64,000 nucleotides of DNA from Merluccius polli (GCA_030340625.1 JAOPHQ010004842.1:201001-265000), one strand, 5' to 3'. Positions 10,808 through 21,594 are shown, counted from the first letter of the stretch. Notes: generated from the sequence alone by a model not told the origin. Program-made: numbers and translations.

Positions 10808-10989
10808 GGTATCCAAACGGTTTTGTTCGGGGGTGGGGGGGGGGGGGGGGGGCAGGGCGGCGGAGGGGAGTGCGATAAATTATCGTAATAAGCTTATTGT
10901 GGTTACTGGATGTGACTGAACGCCGAGAAGCAACGTCTTCAGAACAGACATGGTAGTCTCCGGTCAGTGGTCTCGGTCCTGGCTGGTCC
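10808..10989 (-). other. Cadherin 5'UTR within exon 2
   Basis: A strong acceptor (TTTTCTTGTATTTACAG) ends at 10990, and exon sequence begins GGACCAGCC at 10989. The leader to the ATG is 182 nt. It contains a CA/GT-free stretch, one upstream ATG reading frame (10880-10951) and an 18-nt G-run on the plus strand (10835-10852), which reads as a C-run in the mRNA about 28 nt before the start codon. Confidence 0.7.
10880..10951 (-). CDS. Upstream ORF in cadherin leader, 23 codons
   Basis: The minus-strand ATG at 10951 has context TACCATGT, with pyrimidine at -4 and ACC immediately before ATG, a fair Kozak match. It reads MSVLKTLLLGVQSHPVTTIS... to TAA at 10880, ending 72 nt before the cadherin ATG. 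If translated it could dampen cadherin synthesis. No homology was recognised, and its role is inferred only from position. Confidence 0.35.
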   Translation of the reverse strand: MSVLKTLLLGVQSHPVTTISLLR

Positions 10990-11209
10990 CTGTAAATACA
11001 AGAAAACACACATCATGAATCAGGCCGAGGAGGACACATATTGATTAGTTGCAAGGCACGTCTTGTGTAACCGAAGGGCACTTGTTCATTGATCTTCCCA
11101 CCGTATGTGCTTACCGTTAAATATTTAACAGCTCTAGTGTGTTCCGGTTTAAAAATAGCAATTAAATAGGCTACAACTCTCAGCCCCCTATTTCCTTTTT
11201 GTCTTTGTC

Positions 11210-11230
11210 TTTTTTTTTTTGGGGGGGGGG
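11210..11230. repeat. T-run followed by G-run
   Basis: About 11 T residues are followed directly by 10 G residues. Confidence 0.85.
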
Positions 11231-11633
11231 TTTCTAGTCATGGGAAAAACTGGACATAACGTTGTCGGCCTAAGTTTGTCGTTACAAAACTGGGAGCTCT
11301 GCAGCTATTTGTTTCATGTTGTAATTGGGCAAGTAGACAACCGACACATGGTAGTCGTCGGCACGCCATGTTGGTTTGTAAACGCAGGTGTGTGTCCGAC
11401 GTAGCCATGCAGTGAATCAGCAGCACGTGCATAATTGTCTTTTGAGTGTCGGGCGCGTGGCCTTTAGAAAAGGTATTTCTGTATAATTGGCAATACTCTC
11501 GCTATACCTCATCTCAGCCCAAAGTCCCAACTAGGACCAGGTAATTTAGGGATACATGCATAATTTATAGGCTCCGAGGAGTTAATCCTAATAAATCTCG
11601 CCTTCCTCTCCTAAAAGAGCCTCTTTAGCAGGT

Positions 11634-11678
11634 GTTGGGGTGGGGGTGGGGTGGGGGTGTTGGGGTGGGGTGGGGGGA
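11634..11678 (+). repeat. G-rich tract, potential G-quadruplex
   Basis: At least seven runs of four or more G residues are separated by single T or TGTT spacers. This exceeds the usual four-run criterion for an intramolecular G-quadruplex on the plus strand, which is the non-template strand for plus and the template for the cadherin transcript. Confidence 0.8.
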
Positions 11679-11979
11679 GCCAGACAAGCGTTCAGTGTTT
11701 TCCTCAGGGGGACGCCCGCAGTGTAAGCAAGCACATGCCAGTGTTGCGTTGGGTTTTAACCCACAAGGACGTGGTCACGTCTCGTCGACGGCAACGTTTT
11801 TGAATGAGTTGATTAGTGAAGGAGACTCCCCCATAACTGTCTGTGAACAAATGAGTATTGCGGTTGAGGCTGATGAAAGTGAAGGGACTTTCAAGTGAGT
11901 GTAAATGACTCCTATCCTTTGAATGGAAAATCAAATAAATGGGCTAATGAGATCTCGGAGTAAAACACTGATCATTCAA

Positions 11980-12070
11980 GTCACACACACACACACACAC
12001 ACTTGAGACATCCAGAGAGCGAGGGAGAGAGGGGGAGAGAGAGAGAGAAAGGGAGAGAAAGAGAGACAAA
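11980..12070. repeat. (CA)n then GA-rich tract
   Basis: A CA repeat of about 20 nt is followed by an imperfect GAGA-rich block. Confidence 0.9.
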
Positions 12071-12343
12071 ATCCACGTAATCAAGTGATGAATTCACAAA
12101 AACTAAAAACCGTTGTTCACGTCATATTAAGGCTCATGAGGGTTTGTTTGGTTCGCGAGGAGCTTGGAAGAGGAGGCCGCATGTCTTCCAGCAAACCTGC
12201 TTTTTATTGCATCCCCTTATGAGATACACACCATAGCGATGTACACTATGAGTAGGCTACAAAATATTAAAATGTGAGGTTACATAACAGCATATAAGCA
12301 TGAACAACCACACTCCTGCATAAGTTATATCCTCCCCAAACGA

Positions 12344-12372
12344 TGTGTGTGTATGTGTGTGTGTGTGTGCAT
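12344..12372. repeat. (GT)n microsatellite
   Basis: An imperfect GT repeat with one TA and one CA step. Confidence 0.85.
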
Positions 12373-12659
12373 GTGTCTCATGGTCAAATATTGATCAAGT
12401 AAAACGACACATAAGTGCATAATTAGCCCGCCGGACGAGGGAGCGAGGACTTACATCAGGTACCTACGCAATACGTCCACATCCCACTTGTCAAGATTTT
12501 AAAGAGCTCCCAATCCCTGCTTGAGGAGAAGTTAGCAAATGGCGACGTTATAACGTTATGTGCTAATGCTAATGTGCTAATCTGTGCCACAAACTCCCGC
12601 CTTATCTCCAATGCTGCGCGCTGCAGCATGCGCCGCGTCTGGCGTGAGCGTGACAAGTG

Positions 12660-12910
12660 CATTCCCCCAAATCAGGAAACACCGGCTTCGCAATTAATCT
12701 GGCCCCGATACTTGTGATTGCATTTTCTAATTATCATTCCGGCTTGTCCTTGAGTTTTAATGGCATTCGCGATATTAATCTTTGATGTGGCGTGCTTATT
12801 GAGCATTAGGCACCACTGTGTCGCTTCAGAAACATCCTCCCAACACAGCCCATTAAAGGCAGTGCCGGCTGTATTCATGCCAGCTGTTATAGACTCCAAC
12901 TGAATTATCT
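12660..12910. other. Possible conserved noncoding element
   Basis: About 250 nt is free of simple repeats and transposon ends, with TTAATC, CTAATTATC, GCATTAGG and CAATTAATC words clustered together. Composition and position in the first intron of a developmental cadherin suggest an enhancer-like conserved element. This is inference from composition only. Confidence 0.3.
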
Positions 12911-13021
12911 CAACTTATTCAGCTTGTTAAGTAGCCGGAGAAGTGTAATAAAAACATTGTTTACGATGGGATTAGGTGCTAGTATCAGCTTATGTAGCAT
13001 GTCTTTAAAGAGCGAGCGAGC

Positions 13022-13045
13022 AAGAGAGAGAGAGAGAGAGAGAGG
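13022..13045. repeat. (AG)n microsatellite
   Basis: A short pure AG tract. Confidence 0.9.
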
Positions 13046-13365
13046 GGGACGCAAATTGTTAAAATTGCTCATAGAGTTTTTCTTGAAGTGTCTTTTTGTA
13101 ATCGTTAACTTCGGTAATACATGGCCTGGCGTTTGCTTTGCCGAGCTCCCCTTCTGTAATACGCAAAATTATACATTCTTGTTTTGCTGAACAAGTGTAT
13201 CTTTGATCTGCGTGCACACAAGCAGATTATGGGGAAAACAGTTTCCAAGCAGGGCGCACGGTGCACACACTACGCTGAACATTATGAATACATGCACACA
13301 GGCACTATTGTACACAAATAGCCTCGCCCTCACCTCCCACTCTATCGCCCTCCCACTCTATCACC

Positions 13366-13370
<5 letters not shown>

Positions 13371-13400
<30 letters not shown>

Positions 13401-13447
13401 CTCTTGCTCTTGCACATACACAAATATGCACACACACACACACACAT
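13371..13447. repeat. (CT)n and (CA)n microsatellites
   Basis: About 30 nt of CT and about 19 nt of CA are separated by a short mixed segment. Confidence 0.9.
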
Positions 13448-13479
13448 AATAATAACTAATGGGAGAAGTGCAGCTTGGC

Positions 13480-13760
13480 TTTTTTGTGGATTCCATTAGC
13501 TTTTTTCCAACACCTTATCAAATATTTAATATCCACAAATAATATCAATAGGATAGTAGGATTTCTAATGTGTATACTCAAAAGCTGCCTGTGTCACTGG
13601 CATGTGCTGAATAGCCAATGGGATGAAATATTTAGTTGGAGGCTATCTTCTACTGTCTTCTTTTGGTGTTATCTAATTGGGCGTCTGGGGCAGGGTAGCT
13701 GCACAGCAGTCCAGGATACTTTTGGTGACCTGGTCCTAAATTAAAACAGTAGTTATGAAA
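13480..13760. other. Possible conserved noncoding element
   Basis: A low-repeat AT-rich segment with ATTAGC, TATTTAATATCC, AGCCAATGGG and ATCTAATTGG words. It resembles the 12660-12910 stretch in composition. There is no coding potential or transposon end. Confidence 0.22.
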
Positions 13761-13824
13761 ATATAGATTCATATTCCAATTGAAATTTATGTTCATATTC
13801 CAGTGAATGCACATATCCCCACCA

Positions 13825-14130
13825 ACACACACACACACACACACGTCGTGGGGTTACGATCACATATGTGGTGTCTGCCGTCGTAACATCCAGCCCTGGC
13901 AGGGACGCCAAGCCAACGTATGGGTCTACAAGGATTACCATTTACTCCCACCTCATGTCGTCATACAGCTCTTTGTCCATGTGCATCATACAGCTCTTTG
14001 TACATGTAAGCGTAGCACTCAACAAGTTGAAGAAAGAGGCAAGCAACACACACACACACACACACGGCCTGGAGAGAGAGAGAGAGAGAGAAAAAAAAAG
14101 AGAGAGAAAAAGAGAGAGAGAGAGAACAAA
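13825..14130. repeat. (CA)n, (CA)n and GA-rich tracts
   Basis: CA repeats lie at about 13827-13843 and 14045-14065, with a GAGA/poly-A mixed purine block at 14071-14125. Between them is a short duplication of TCATACAGCTCTTTG (about 13959 and 13987). Confidence 0.85.
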
Positions 14131-14880
14131 AGAAAAGCTGGCCAAGGGGATAAGAGTGGCAAGACGGGTCACGGTGATGTCACGATAACGTCCTCCGAGA
14201 CAAACGTTTACACAGGGGCTCTCCAAGCGGACAATACACGCATGTTTTTGGCGTCATGTCATATTTGTGGAAAACACTTTGGCAGCGGTAGGACCAGAGG
14301 AGAGCACACAGTGTGTGATTGACAGCTGCAATAGGTCCAGTGATTGCCTGCTGGATTCGACATTCCTCCGCGGGCACAGTAGTAAATGCAGCAGCAGCAG
14401 CATCAGCACCGGGGCCCTTGATGCGGTGGAAAGCAGGAGAGATAATGGTGCCCACTTGGAGGCGCCAGAGAGCTGTGCTAGAGACAAGCGGGGGCCAACT
14501 GCAGTCTTTGGCGAACCTCAGCAAGCTGGTGCTCATGTTTTGAAATCCTCTAAGCAATTTTTATGATACAGTCCGCACTTCCTTGTTGAAAAGCTTCTGC
14601 GAGACGGAAAGGGGAGTGTGTTGACTTGAAAGGTTATGTAGACTAAAGAAAAAAAAGATGTATGTATGTATATACAGTATATATATCAACAGTGCTGTAA
14701 AAAGGACCACATATTTTGTTGTCGCTTTGCCAGGAAAGCCTGTATTTCAATGAATTGTGCTCACTTGACCCTTTTTTGACGCATCATCGCATTTAATTCG
14801 AGGTTATGGGGGTAGAACCTTTTAATAAAAAATCACATACAATAAAATATATTGATCGAAACACCCACACACACACAACC

Positions 14881-14889
14881 CCCCCCCCC

Positions 14890-14920
<31 letters not shown>

Positions 14921-14925
14921 ACACT
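14881..14925. repeat. C-run plus (CA)n
   Basis: About 26 C residues lead into a CA repeat. A second C-run of about 15 lies at 15161-15175. Confidence 0.95.
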
Positions 14926-15281
14926 TTTCAGTCCTAAATATTCTTGGCTGTCTCCATTTTCCATAGATTTTGCCTCCTATCAAAGCCTTTCTAAACCGAC
15001 AGTTTGCACGCAGTAAAACACAGGCGCCAGCCTGCATGTGTGTGGGAGGTTACATTTTCCACCTCTGCTCGTTTGACTAAAAGGTCATTCGGTATCTGAC
15101 AGTGATTCAGGAAGCACGTTATAATTCGTGCTAAACAATTAGCCATCGTAACACGAATGCCCCCCCCCCCCCCCCATGTACAATAAGTACATCCTAAATA
15201 TATCATCTCAATGCTGGGTGGAGGTCATAAAACTGTCTATGTACTGAAGACTAACGCCATAGAGAGCGAGAGGGAGGGCGG

Positions 15282-15286
15282 ATGAG

Positions 15287-15330
<44 letters not shown>

Positions 15331-15537
15331 TGTGGGTGTGCGGGAGACACAGAGTGTATGAGAGGGATAGATAGAGACCGGGAAACAGGGGAAGAGGGAG
15401 TAGCTCTGGGGGAGACAGAAAGTGTGTGAACAAGAGAGGGGGGAGAGGATGAGGGTGGAGGAGATAAATATAGGTGTGGGGGAGATAGAGAGAGTGTGTG
15501 AACGAGAGAGGGGGAGAGAGAAAGAGAGAGGGTTGAG

Positions 15538-15577
<40 letters not shown>

Positions 15578-15580
15578 GAC

Positions 15581-15621
<41 letters not shown>

Positions 15622-15712
15622 GTGCCTCAGACAGAGAGAGAGAGAGAGAGAGAGAAAGGGGGGGAGGAAGAGAAAGCGTGGGTGTGAGGGAGAGAGCGGG
15701 TGCAATAGAATG

Positions 15713-15748
<36 letters not shown>

Positions 15749-15755
15749 GGGGGGG
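15282..15755. repeat. Long polypurine (GA)n block
   Basis: Nearly 475 nt is almost all purine on the plus strand, ending in about 17 G residues. It is a candidate for triplex (H-DNA) formation. The long low-complexity ORFs here are not genes. Confidence 0.95.
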
Positions 15756-15892
15756 ATTAACTTGATCTTATGGAGGCTATGCACATGTACATGACCCATG
15801 CTGCTGCTGGTTTTTTTGGGCTCGTGCGCGTGGCAGTGGAGGATTCAAGAGCCTCTGTGCACTCCAACGGATATCTACGCCGCGCTGCCCCG

Positions 15893-15978
15893 CCATGCTA
15901 TCTGCCCCTCCATGCTATCTGCCCCTCCATGCTATCTGCCCCTCCATGCTATCTGCCCCTCCATGCTATCTACCCATG
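15893..15978. repeat. 17-bp tandem minisatellite, about five copies
   Basis: The unit CCATGCTATCTGCCCCT is repeated almost perfectly, with the last copy diverging to CCATGCTATCTACCCAT. Confidence 0.95.
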
Positions 15979-16035
15979 CCACACTGCAGGTACTGTATAT
16001 GATTCGTGGTCAGTGCTTCTCTGCCTCTAGGCAAG

Positions 16036-16040
16036 AGCAT

Positions 16041-16073
<33 letters not shown>

Positions 16074-16250
16074 CATACGCACAGATACAGGCATGCACAA
16101 CAAAAATATACGCAGGCAGGCACCAGCACACAAACACACATAAACCACTGTGAGTCTAAATGCATTTTGACACGTACACATGTAGACATGTGTCTGGGTT
16201 AGGGAAACATACACACACACACACACAGTCACACACACACACACAAAAGA
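16036..16250. repeat. (CA)n microsatellites
   Basis: CA repeats at about 16040-16072 and 16207-16245 are joined by CA-rich mixed sequence. Confidence 0.9.
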
Positions 16251-16991
16251 CACATGCACAGTGATGGCAGACACATACAAACTTAAAAGGACACATACAA
16301 ATATACATACATTAGTCTATGCATGCACATGCTATCTATTCATACAATTCATGCACAGGCAATATTCAGGAATATATATATATATAGGCCTATAATAATA
16401 TTTGCAACAGACGTACGCACTACCACAGCCTCTGAATGCAGTTCCACCCAATTGTAGATCTCTCAAAGTCAAATGAATCATGTACCAGACTCAAGCACTT
16501 TACATTAGTATATGCACGTTATGCTCGTTAATCCAACAAGCCGACATTTTTCCTCAGGCAATAGGAAGCTGACAAATTACATATTCATGGGCATACCCGC
16601 GCGATATGCACTGTGTGACAGGTGTCAAAGCTACATCAGAAAATAAAATGCAAACGTCGCCCCCATCGGTTCGCCCGATTGTCCGTCACCGTCTTATAAA
16701 TGACCAAAACATATGGCTGACTGACTTGTGGGACGACAAGCCTCCTCGGGTGTGGATTTATAAACAACAAAAAAAGAGCAAAAGTTGGGTATTATTTCCA
16801 AGCCTCCACTGGCACTAATCCACCAAGTGCTCAGAGAGAGGATGGAGAGAAGAGAGATATCTCTCCTCTCCCAGCGGATCCTCAGACACGGTGTGGCAGG
16901 CGGGATGTTAATACGCATGGATAACATTTCCAACACGCCACACGCCACAGCCAGACTTCCAGAATCTGTTCCCGATAACCCCCACCGCTCA

Positions 16992-17091
16992 TCCTCCTCC
17001 TCCTCCTCCTCCCCCACCACAACCACCCCCCCGCCCACCACCACCATCACCACCACCATCAACACCACCACCACCCCTGCCACCACCCTGA
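16992..17091. repeat. (TCC)n and (CCA)n trinucleotide repeats
   Basis: TCC repeats (16992-17013) are followed by an imperfect CCA/CCACCATCA block. Confidence 0.9.
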
Positions 17092-17363
17092 CTTTAGTTG
17101 TATGTATTCCACCGGTATCTGGTCGTTCTCCCCTTTTCCACTTCTTGCGCTTTCTATTCCAACAGTCCACCTGTCCCTCTCTCCCTCCCTCCCGCTCACT
17201 CTCTCAGTCACACAACCAAACCATGACGGGACCAGGGCTGTTGACCTTTAGCAGCGATAGCACCCATGGGCGACGGCACCCGACAAAACAGCAATAACAA
17301 TAATGCCACAAAAATACCACTAATAATAATAACACTAACAACACTGAAGGAACATGACAACAC

Positions 17364-17386
17364 CCCCCCCCCCCCCCCCCCCCCCC
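17364..17386. repeat. C-run, about 23 nt
   Basis: An uninterrupted C-run lies about 45 nt downstream (minus strand) of the putative exon 1 donor. It reads as a G-run in the nascent RNA. Confidence 0.95.
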
Positions 17387-17432
17387 AAAGCGTCATCGCA
17401 AGTGAAGTACGGACGAAAATGTCTTGTCTTAC

Positions 17433-17640
17433 CTCAGGGGTTTCACAGCGAAGCACCCATCCCCGATCGGGGGGAGAGGTGAGAGGGAGAGGAGAGGAGA
17501 GGAAAGGGAGAGAAAGGGGGTGGCGGCGCACTTAAAGAGTCCTTAGTTCCTAATCGGTTCCTCAGAGGCGGAGAGGGACCGGTCTCCTCACAGTCTCCTC
17601 TCAGTCGAGCTTACATTCCAAGACTGACAACAGTGCAGCC
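17433..17640 (-). promoter_or_regulatory. Putative noncoding exon 1 and promoter-proximal region of the cadherin gene
   Basis: On the minus strand CCCCTGAG|GTAAGACAAG is a near-perfect donor at 17433/17432. Upstream of it is GC-rich sequence with several CpGs. Type II cadherin genes normally start with a noncoding exon spliced to an exon like the one at 10589-10989, whose acceptor is strong, so a donor is required somewhere in this direction. The transcription start is not resolved; 17640 is only an approximate limit. Confidence 0.4.
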
Positions 17641-17689
17641 CGGCGCGGCTGTGTGTGTGCGCAGCATCCGCGGTGTGTGTGCGATGATG

Positions 17690-17729
<40 letters not shown>

Positions 17730-18001
17730 GAAGAGGAGGAGGAGGAGGAGGAGAGAGAGGGAGAGGGAGAGCTAGAGAGAGCAACTGCCGCCTTCTCCCC
17801 TGGCTTCGCACTGTGCTTTGCGCTCTCTCTCTCTCTCTCTGCCCTCCCTCTCTCTCTCTCTCTCTTGCTCGCGCTTGCACGCGCTCTCTCAGCCCTCCCT
17901 TCCTCACTCTCCCGCTCGCTCTCTCTCTCCTGATTTCTCCGCCCCCCCCTCCCCGGCCTCTCTCCTCTCAACTATTTTCTTCCTCTATCATCATCCTGCA
18001 G

Positions 18002-18058
<57 letters not shown>

Positions 18059-18336
18059 ATTCTGTGCCATTTCCATGTCTCTCTATAGCCTCTCCCTCCC
18101 CTCTCACCCCCCGGGGTTGATGTGTCTGTCTCTCTCTCTTTCTGTCTCTCCTTCTCTTTTTCTCCTTCTCTCTATCACCATTCTGTTTACTGTCTTTCTC
18201 TGTCTTCATCCCTATCTCTCTCCTCTCTCACCCCTCTCTCCTTCTACATCCCCATATATCTCCCTCTGTATCCATATAGCTCTCTCTGTCCCGCTGTATC
18301 CCAAGCTCTCTTTCTCTCTATCTATTTCTCTGTATC

Positions 18337-18373
<37 letters not shown>

Positions 18374-18375
18374 GC
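17690..18375. repeat. GA/GGA block then long CT-rich block
   Basis: The plus strand switches from polypurine (17694-17780) to polypyrimidine (17820-18375, pure CT at about 18007-18055 and 18340-18370). It sits directly upstream of the putative cadherin first exon. Glu/Arg and Ser/Leu ORFs are artefacts. Confidence 0.9.
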
Positions 18376-18473
18376 AGTGCATCACTCGGCAGTGGCGGAT
18401 GTCAGTGAGGTTGAAGCCGAGCCTTCTCAGCCCCTTATTGGCTGCCATTCACAAGTTAGCCATAAAGGAGAGG

Positions 18474-18589
18474 GGGGGGGGGGGGCAAGAGAGACAGAGA
18501 CCGAGTATGAGAGTCAAAGAGAGAGAGAGCATGTCAGGGCAAAAACACAGAGGGAGGGAAAGGAGAGGAATAGGGTTGTGTGCATGTTG

Positions 18590-18650
<61 letters not shown>

Positions 18651-18820
18651 TGTGCGTGTTGACGTGTGCGTGTGTCGAACAGAGTGTCCAACGGGCAGCG
18701 AGGAGCTGACTCTGGAGGAGAGAGAAAGACGGGGTGGGTGGGGGCTGTTGGTGAGTGGGTAGAGGCGGGGGGGGGGGGGGGGGAGGGACTTATTTTCCTC
18801 TTCTTCTACTGCTGTGAATA

Positions 18821-18859
<39 letters not shown>

Positions 18860-18860
18860 G
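18474..18860. repeat. G-run, (GT)n, G-run and (CT)n cluster
   Basis: About 12 G residues at 18474-18485, about 60 nt of GT at 18591-18650, about 14 G residues near 18770-18783 and about 30 nt of CT at 18826-18856. Confidence 0.9.
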
Positions 18861-19030
18861 TCTGTGTCTCTGCATACAAGGAGGGGGAGACAGGCAGTGG
18901 TGGCGGCGGCAGCAGCCTCCTCTGTGATGGATGGACCGGCGGATGTCTGATGTCTAAAGCAATCGTCCCCATCTAATCTGCTTTCAATGACGAGGGAGCC
19001 AAGGAGAAAAAGCCCATAACTTGTAAATCA

Positions 19031-19031
19031 T

Positions 19032-19075
<44 letters not shown>
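19031..19075. repeat. (CA)n microsatellite
   Basis: A pure CA tract of about 44 nt. Confidence 0.95.
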
Positions 19076-19076
<1 letters not shown>

Positions 19077-19084
19077 CGAGCACA

Positions 19085-19545
19085 CGCCGGCGGTGGAGGA
19101 GCGAGAGGAGAGGGGAGTTTGTGTGTGTGTGTGTGTGTGTGTGAGAGTGTCTGTGGGGTGGAGGTGTTGGGGTGGCATGTGGACGAGGCTGTACCACCTG
19201 TATCTCCGTCTATCTGTTGCTATAGGCAGGGTGGAGGACAGAGAGCAGTGTGTGTGTGTGTGTTGGGATAGCAGGTGGAAGAGGTTGTGCCACCTGTATC
19301 TCCAGCTATTCTGTTGCTACACGCAGGGTGGAGGACAGAGAGAGGAGTGTGTGTGTGTATGCGCGCGCATGTGTGTTTGTGTGTGTGTTGGCGTGGCAGG
19401 AGGAGGAGGTTAGGCCACCTGTATCTCCGTCTATCTGTTGCTACACGCAGGGTGGAGGAGAGAGAGAGGAGTGTGTGTGTGCGTTGGTGTTGGAGGTGGA
19501 GATACAAAAGGTTGGGCCACCTGTATCTCCATCTCTGCGTTGCTA
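19085..19545. repeat. Minisatellite, unit about 110-120 bp, about four copies
   Basis: Each unit has a GT run, GGTGGAGGAGG-type words, GCCACCTGTATCTCCGTCTA, TCTGTTGCTAC(A) and GCAGGGTGGAGGACAGAGAG. CACCTGTATCTCC occurs near 19195, 19290, 19418 and 19518. The units embed their own GT microsatellites. Confidence 0.85.
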
Positions 19546-19647
19546 ACGGTAACTTGGCCGGCGGTGAGTGGCAGGTGCCGCAGCGTTCCAGGCCTCTCTG
19601 TCATGTCCTTCCATCGCGTTGGATGCATATCAATACCATTCAGTACA

Positions 19648-19648
<1 letters not shown>

Positions 19649-19680
<32 letters not shown>

Positions 19681-19690
19681 TGTGTGTGCG
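19649..19690. repeat. (GT)n microsatellite
   Basis: GT repeat with a few GA/GC steps. Confidence 0.95.
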
Positions 19691-19859
19691 TGCGAGCATG
19701 CGTGCGTGTGTTTATATGTGTGAGCATGGGTGTGCACACGAGTGTGTATTCAGAAGTAATGTGGCATTTTAATTTGACTTAGGGAACGGAGAGAGAGAGC
19801 CAATATATCACTGAGTGTTTGAAGCCGAGGGCTGCGCACACAGAGGGGCGAGAGAGGGC

Positions 19860-19865
<6 letters not shown>

Positions 19866-19897
<32 letters not shown>

Positions 19898-19932
19898 CAG
19901 AGCAAAGGTAGAGGGATGGAGGGAGTGGGAGA

Positions 19933-19964
<32 letters not shown>

Positions 19965-19997
19965 TGAGAGACAGAGACAGAGAGAGACAGAGAGGGA
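19866..19997. repeat. (GA)n microsatellite block
   Basis: Imperfect GAGA/GACAGA purine-rich block of about 130 nt. Confidence 0.95.
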
Positions 19998-20190
19998 TGG
20001 GCAAGAGACACAGGTAACACATGGCCCATTAGACGCCGATATCCATAGCATATATGTGCTGCGTGCTGATAAATGACAGGGAGGAGTGACTTTGGAATGC
20101 ATGGGATGCCACTCAGGCCTGTGGTCTGCATGAATAATTTAAGGGAGAGCAGCGGTTTCACCGGCCGGCCTCATCTGAGCTCAAGTTCCC

Positions 20191-20222
20191 CCCCCCCCCC
20201 CCGCACACCCCCACACCCCCCC
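20191..20222. repeat. C-rich run
   Basis: About 14 C residues followed by CACACCCCC units. Confidence 0.9.
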
Positions 20223-20378
20223 ACAATATCAGCGCGAATAGATGATCAACTCAAACTCTGCATACCCGGATGAATAAATGAAGAGGCGAACGGGACGTGC
20301 TAATTAACATCCAAACAAGCAAAGCAGCCGCCCCTCTGATACGGTGCCAAGTCCTCACATTTCATAATTCACAACCCT

Positions 20379-20409
<31 letters not shown>

Positions 20410-20464
20410 ACACACACAAACACAAATACACACACACACACACACACAAGTACACGCAGGCTTG

Positions 20465-20496
<32 letters not shown>

Positions 20497-20537
20497 CGCA
20501 CACACAAACATACACACACACAAGCACACACATGCTT

Positions 20538-20602
<65 letters not shown>
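20379..20602. repeat. (CA)n microsatellite, about 224 nt
   Basis: One of the longest CA arrays in the window, interrupted by CG, AA and CTTG steps. The final 60 nt is pure. Confidence 0.95.
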
Positions 20603-20603
<1 letters not shown>

Positions 20604-21080
20604 CGCTCCCAGTCAGAAGTCTGTGTATTCCTATTCATTTATCATTAGGTGTATTCGCTCCTGATTTATCTGATTGCAAATTTTTAATGCTGACTTGGTG
20701 TGGGTGTCTGGACAGTTGTCCATTACCCTGTTTCTTGTTTAGTGTTGTGTCTTTGTGAGTTTGCGTTTGTGTCTTTTATGTTCATGCGCCCATGCGGTTT
20801 ATGCATATGAGCACAGTATTTCTCACTAACAAGCCACTGCGAGACGCAACTAAAAAATAACAAAATAAGCAGGCGATTTTGTACATCTCTGCATAGAATT
20901 AGTATTAATTTTACTTTGCTATTTCCCCCCCCGGGACGTTAATTACGCGTGTTGTTACAGGGCCACAGCAACTCTTGTGCAAACATCAGAGGAAAAACCA
21001 ACAAGCGTTCTCTCCTGTTCTGTTTTATGAGACACGGGAACTTGTTTATTTCACACTCCAGATCCCGCTTTAACACACTC
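20603..21080. other. Unassigned low-repeat sequence
   Basis: No gene, transposon end or tandem repeat was recognised in this stretch between two CA arrays. Confidence 0.5.
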
Positions 21081-21107
21081 ACAATCACACACACACACAC
21101 ACACATT

Positions 21108-21182
<75 letters not shown>
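21081..21182. repeat. (CA)n microsatellite
   Basis: A CA array of about 100 nt with TTCT interruptions, pure from about 21111 to 21182. Confidence 0.95.
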
Positions 21183-21594
21183 CACTTCCTGTACCTTTGA
21201 TTTCATCACTGCAAAGAGTATAACAGCATGTTTTTTATTTTGTCTTTAATGCAAGGTTGGCTACCAACCACATCTAGGCCAAACTCACAGCCCTTTTTTA
21301 AAATTTTTTGGTACTTTTTTTCTTTATTTTTTTCTCTTTTCCGTATCAACTGGAAAAGGGGACTGCTGTTACAGCCAATCAAATGAGTCCTGGCTCAGGC
21401 AACCACTGTAAGCCCTCACATTGCTCTTCCCGCCACCCACGCCGCGTCACCGTCCATCAGTGTCATTAACGGGTCCCGTGGCTCCCTATACGACCCGGGA
21501 CTTCTCGAACGCTGTTCACGCCGCCCCGCTCATTTGCCTTCCTTTCCCCCCGAGGAAACACTGGTGCTCAGCGTCGATGACAGCTCGCTGTTGC

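Larger units (their letters stand above)
10990..17432 (-). other. Putative cadherin intron 1
   Basis: This would be the intron between the noncoding first exon (donor at 17432-17431) and the acceptor at 10990-10992. It depends on the exon 1 call. It contains microsatellites and two AT-rich low-repeat stretches listed separately. Stretches 11231-11630, 12071-12340, 14130-14870 and 16260-16990 hold nothing I recognise. Confidence 0.45.

Noticed and set aside
15893..15978. Regular 17-bp repeat considered as a CRISPR-like array
   Set aside because: Units are directly adjacent with no spacers, in a vertebrate genome, so it is a minisatellite.
16694..17297. Overlapping 158- and 170-codon ORFs on opposite strands
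   Set aside because: Both depend on the TCC/CCA trinucleotide repeats; neither flank looks coding.
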